Source: Mycobacterium gordonae (GTDB taxonomy: Bacteria > Actinomycetota > Actinomycetes > Mycobacteriales > Mycobacteriaceae). From it: 64,000 bases of DNA. Shown piece by piece: positions 63,566 through 64,000 of this stretch (the stretch's first letter is position 1; each line of letters opens with the position of its first letter). The stretch spans positions 62,001 to 126,000 of the forward strand of contig NZ_LQOY01000207.1 of the NCBI RefSeq assembly GCF_002101675.1, read 5' to 3'. The translations under genes were made by a program, and so were the position numbers. The notes under the pieces were generated by a model. It had not been told where the DNA came from and made no database searches. It worked only from the letters and a program-made list of their open reading frames with translations.

Positions 63566-64000
63566 ATGTCGTCGTCATTGCTGGTCACGCCTGACTCGCT
63601 GTTCGCGGCGACGACAGAGCTGAGCAACCTGAATCTGGCATTACAGCGGACGAATATTGCCGCGGCGCTGCCCACCAGCCAGCTGGCGGCCGCAAGCGCC
63701 GACGAAATATCCGAAGCCGTAGCCGCTTTCTTTGCCGAGCAGGGCCAGCAATATCAGCAAGCCGCCGAGCAGTTCACCACGTCCTACCAGCAGGTCGTGG
63801 CCAGGCTGCTGGAAACGGCGCGCGAGTATGCGACCGCCGAGGCCGCCCTCGCCAGATACCTGGCCTCCAACGTGTCCCACCTGATCAACGACCCTGTTCT
63901 GCAGGCGACGGGGCGCCCGCTATTCGGTGACGGCGCCGACGGGCACACCACCGCTCAGGGCGTGGGAACACCCGGCGGAGCCGGTGGCTGGTTATTCGGC
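63566..64000 (+). CDS. PE_PGRS protein, 5' part
   Basis: The window ends inside this gene after 145 codons. The PE domain starts MSSSLLVTPDSLFAATTEL and contains ADEISEAVAAFFAEQG; the linker HLINDPVLQATGRPLFGDGADG and the first PGRS residues (GGAGGWLFG) follow. AAAGGAGG is well placed upstream of the ATG. The PE domain differs clearly from those at 15032 and 57073, so this is not a recent tandem copy. Confidence 0.9.
   Translation, partial: MSSSLLVTPDSLFAATTELSNLNLALQRTNIAAALPTSQLAAASADEISEAVAAFFAEQGQQYQQAAEQFTTSYQQVVARLLETAREYATAEAALARYLASNVSHLINDPVLQATGRPLFGDGADGHTTAQGVGTPGGAGGWLFG

Overview
The window comes from a slow-growing Mycobacterium of the tuberculosis/kansasii/marinum type. This rests on high GC, a gene order that follows M. 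tuberculosis Rv2391-Rv2393, Rv2397c-Rv2415c closely, and the presence of PE_PGRS and PPE-MPTR genes. I cannot name the species from sequence alone. No tRNA, rRNA, insertion sequence or CRISPR array was seen.

Region 1 (1-7.65 kb) is the sulfate assimilation locus. sirA-cysH-che1 on the plus strand converge on the sulfate ABC importer operon subI-cysT-cysW-cysA1 on the minus strand. Both operons are preceded by a tiny reading frame ending in clustered cysteine codons (2-49 and 7542-7646), each about 112 nt upstream of the first structural gene. The second has a leaderless promoter and an inverted repeat next to the subI ribosome binding site. This is the signature of cysteine-responsive translational attenuation controlling import and reduction together.

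Region 2 (7.7-24.2 kb) is syntenic core: two small membrane proteins, trehalase, LppR, LepA, a PemK/MazF-like protein, a CBS protein, RNase Z, two PE genes, a three-gene set of transglutaminase-like, alpha-E and circularly permuted ATP-grasp proteins, rpsT, holA, comEC and comEA.

Region 3 (24.3-28.6 kb) leaves the M. tuberculosis order (there eis follows comEA). It holds a short-chain dehydrogenase with two envelope-type small proteins, a pair of acyl-CoA dehydrogenases and an F420/FMN split-barrel protein.

Region 4 (28.6-45.8 kb) is a lipid locus: a 3679-residue bimodular polyketide synthase, divergent papA3, mmpL10 and a secreted PE-PPE-domain hydrolase. Gene content and domain order match the trehalose polyphleate (TPP) locus rather than the pks3/4 locus of M. 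tuberculosis. Both AT domains look malonyl-specific, module 1 has KR only, and module 2 has DH-ER-KR. The fatty acyl-AMP ligase expected in such loci is absent here. A perfect 9-bp inverted repeat lies between pks and papA3.

Region 5 (45.8-51.4 kb) holds a DapB-like gene broken by a 1-nt deletion, an mmpS-mmpL pair and a class A beta-lactamase.

Region 6 (51.4-64 kb) holds a 1753-residue PPE-MPTR gene preceded by four direct repeats spaced 21-22 bp apart, a 2044-residue PE_PGRS gene with a 285-bp higher-order repeat, and the start of another PE_PGRS gene.
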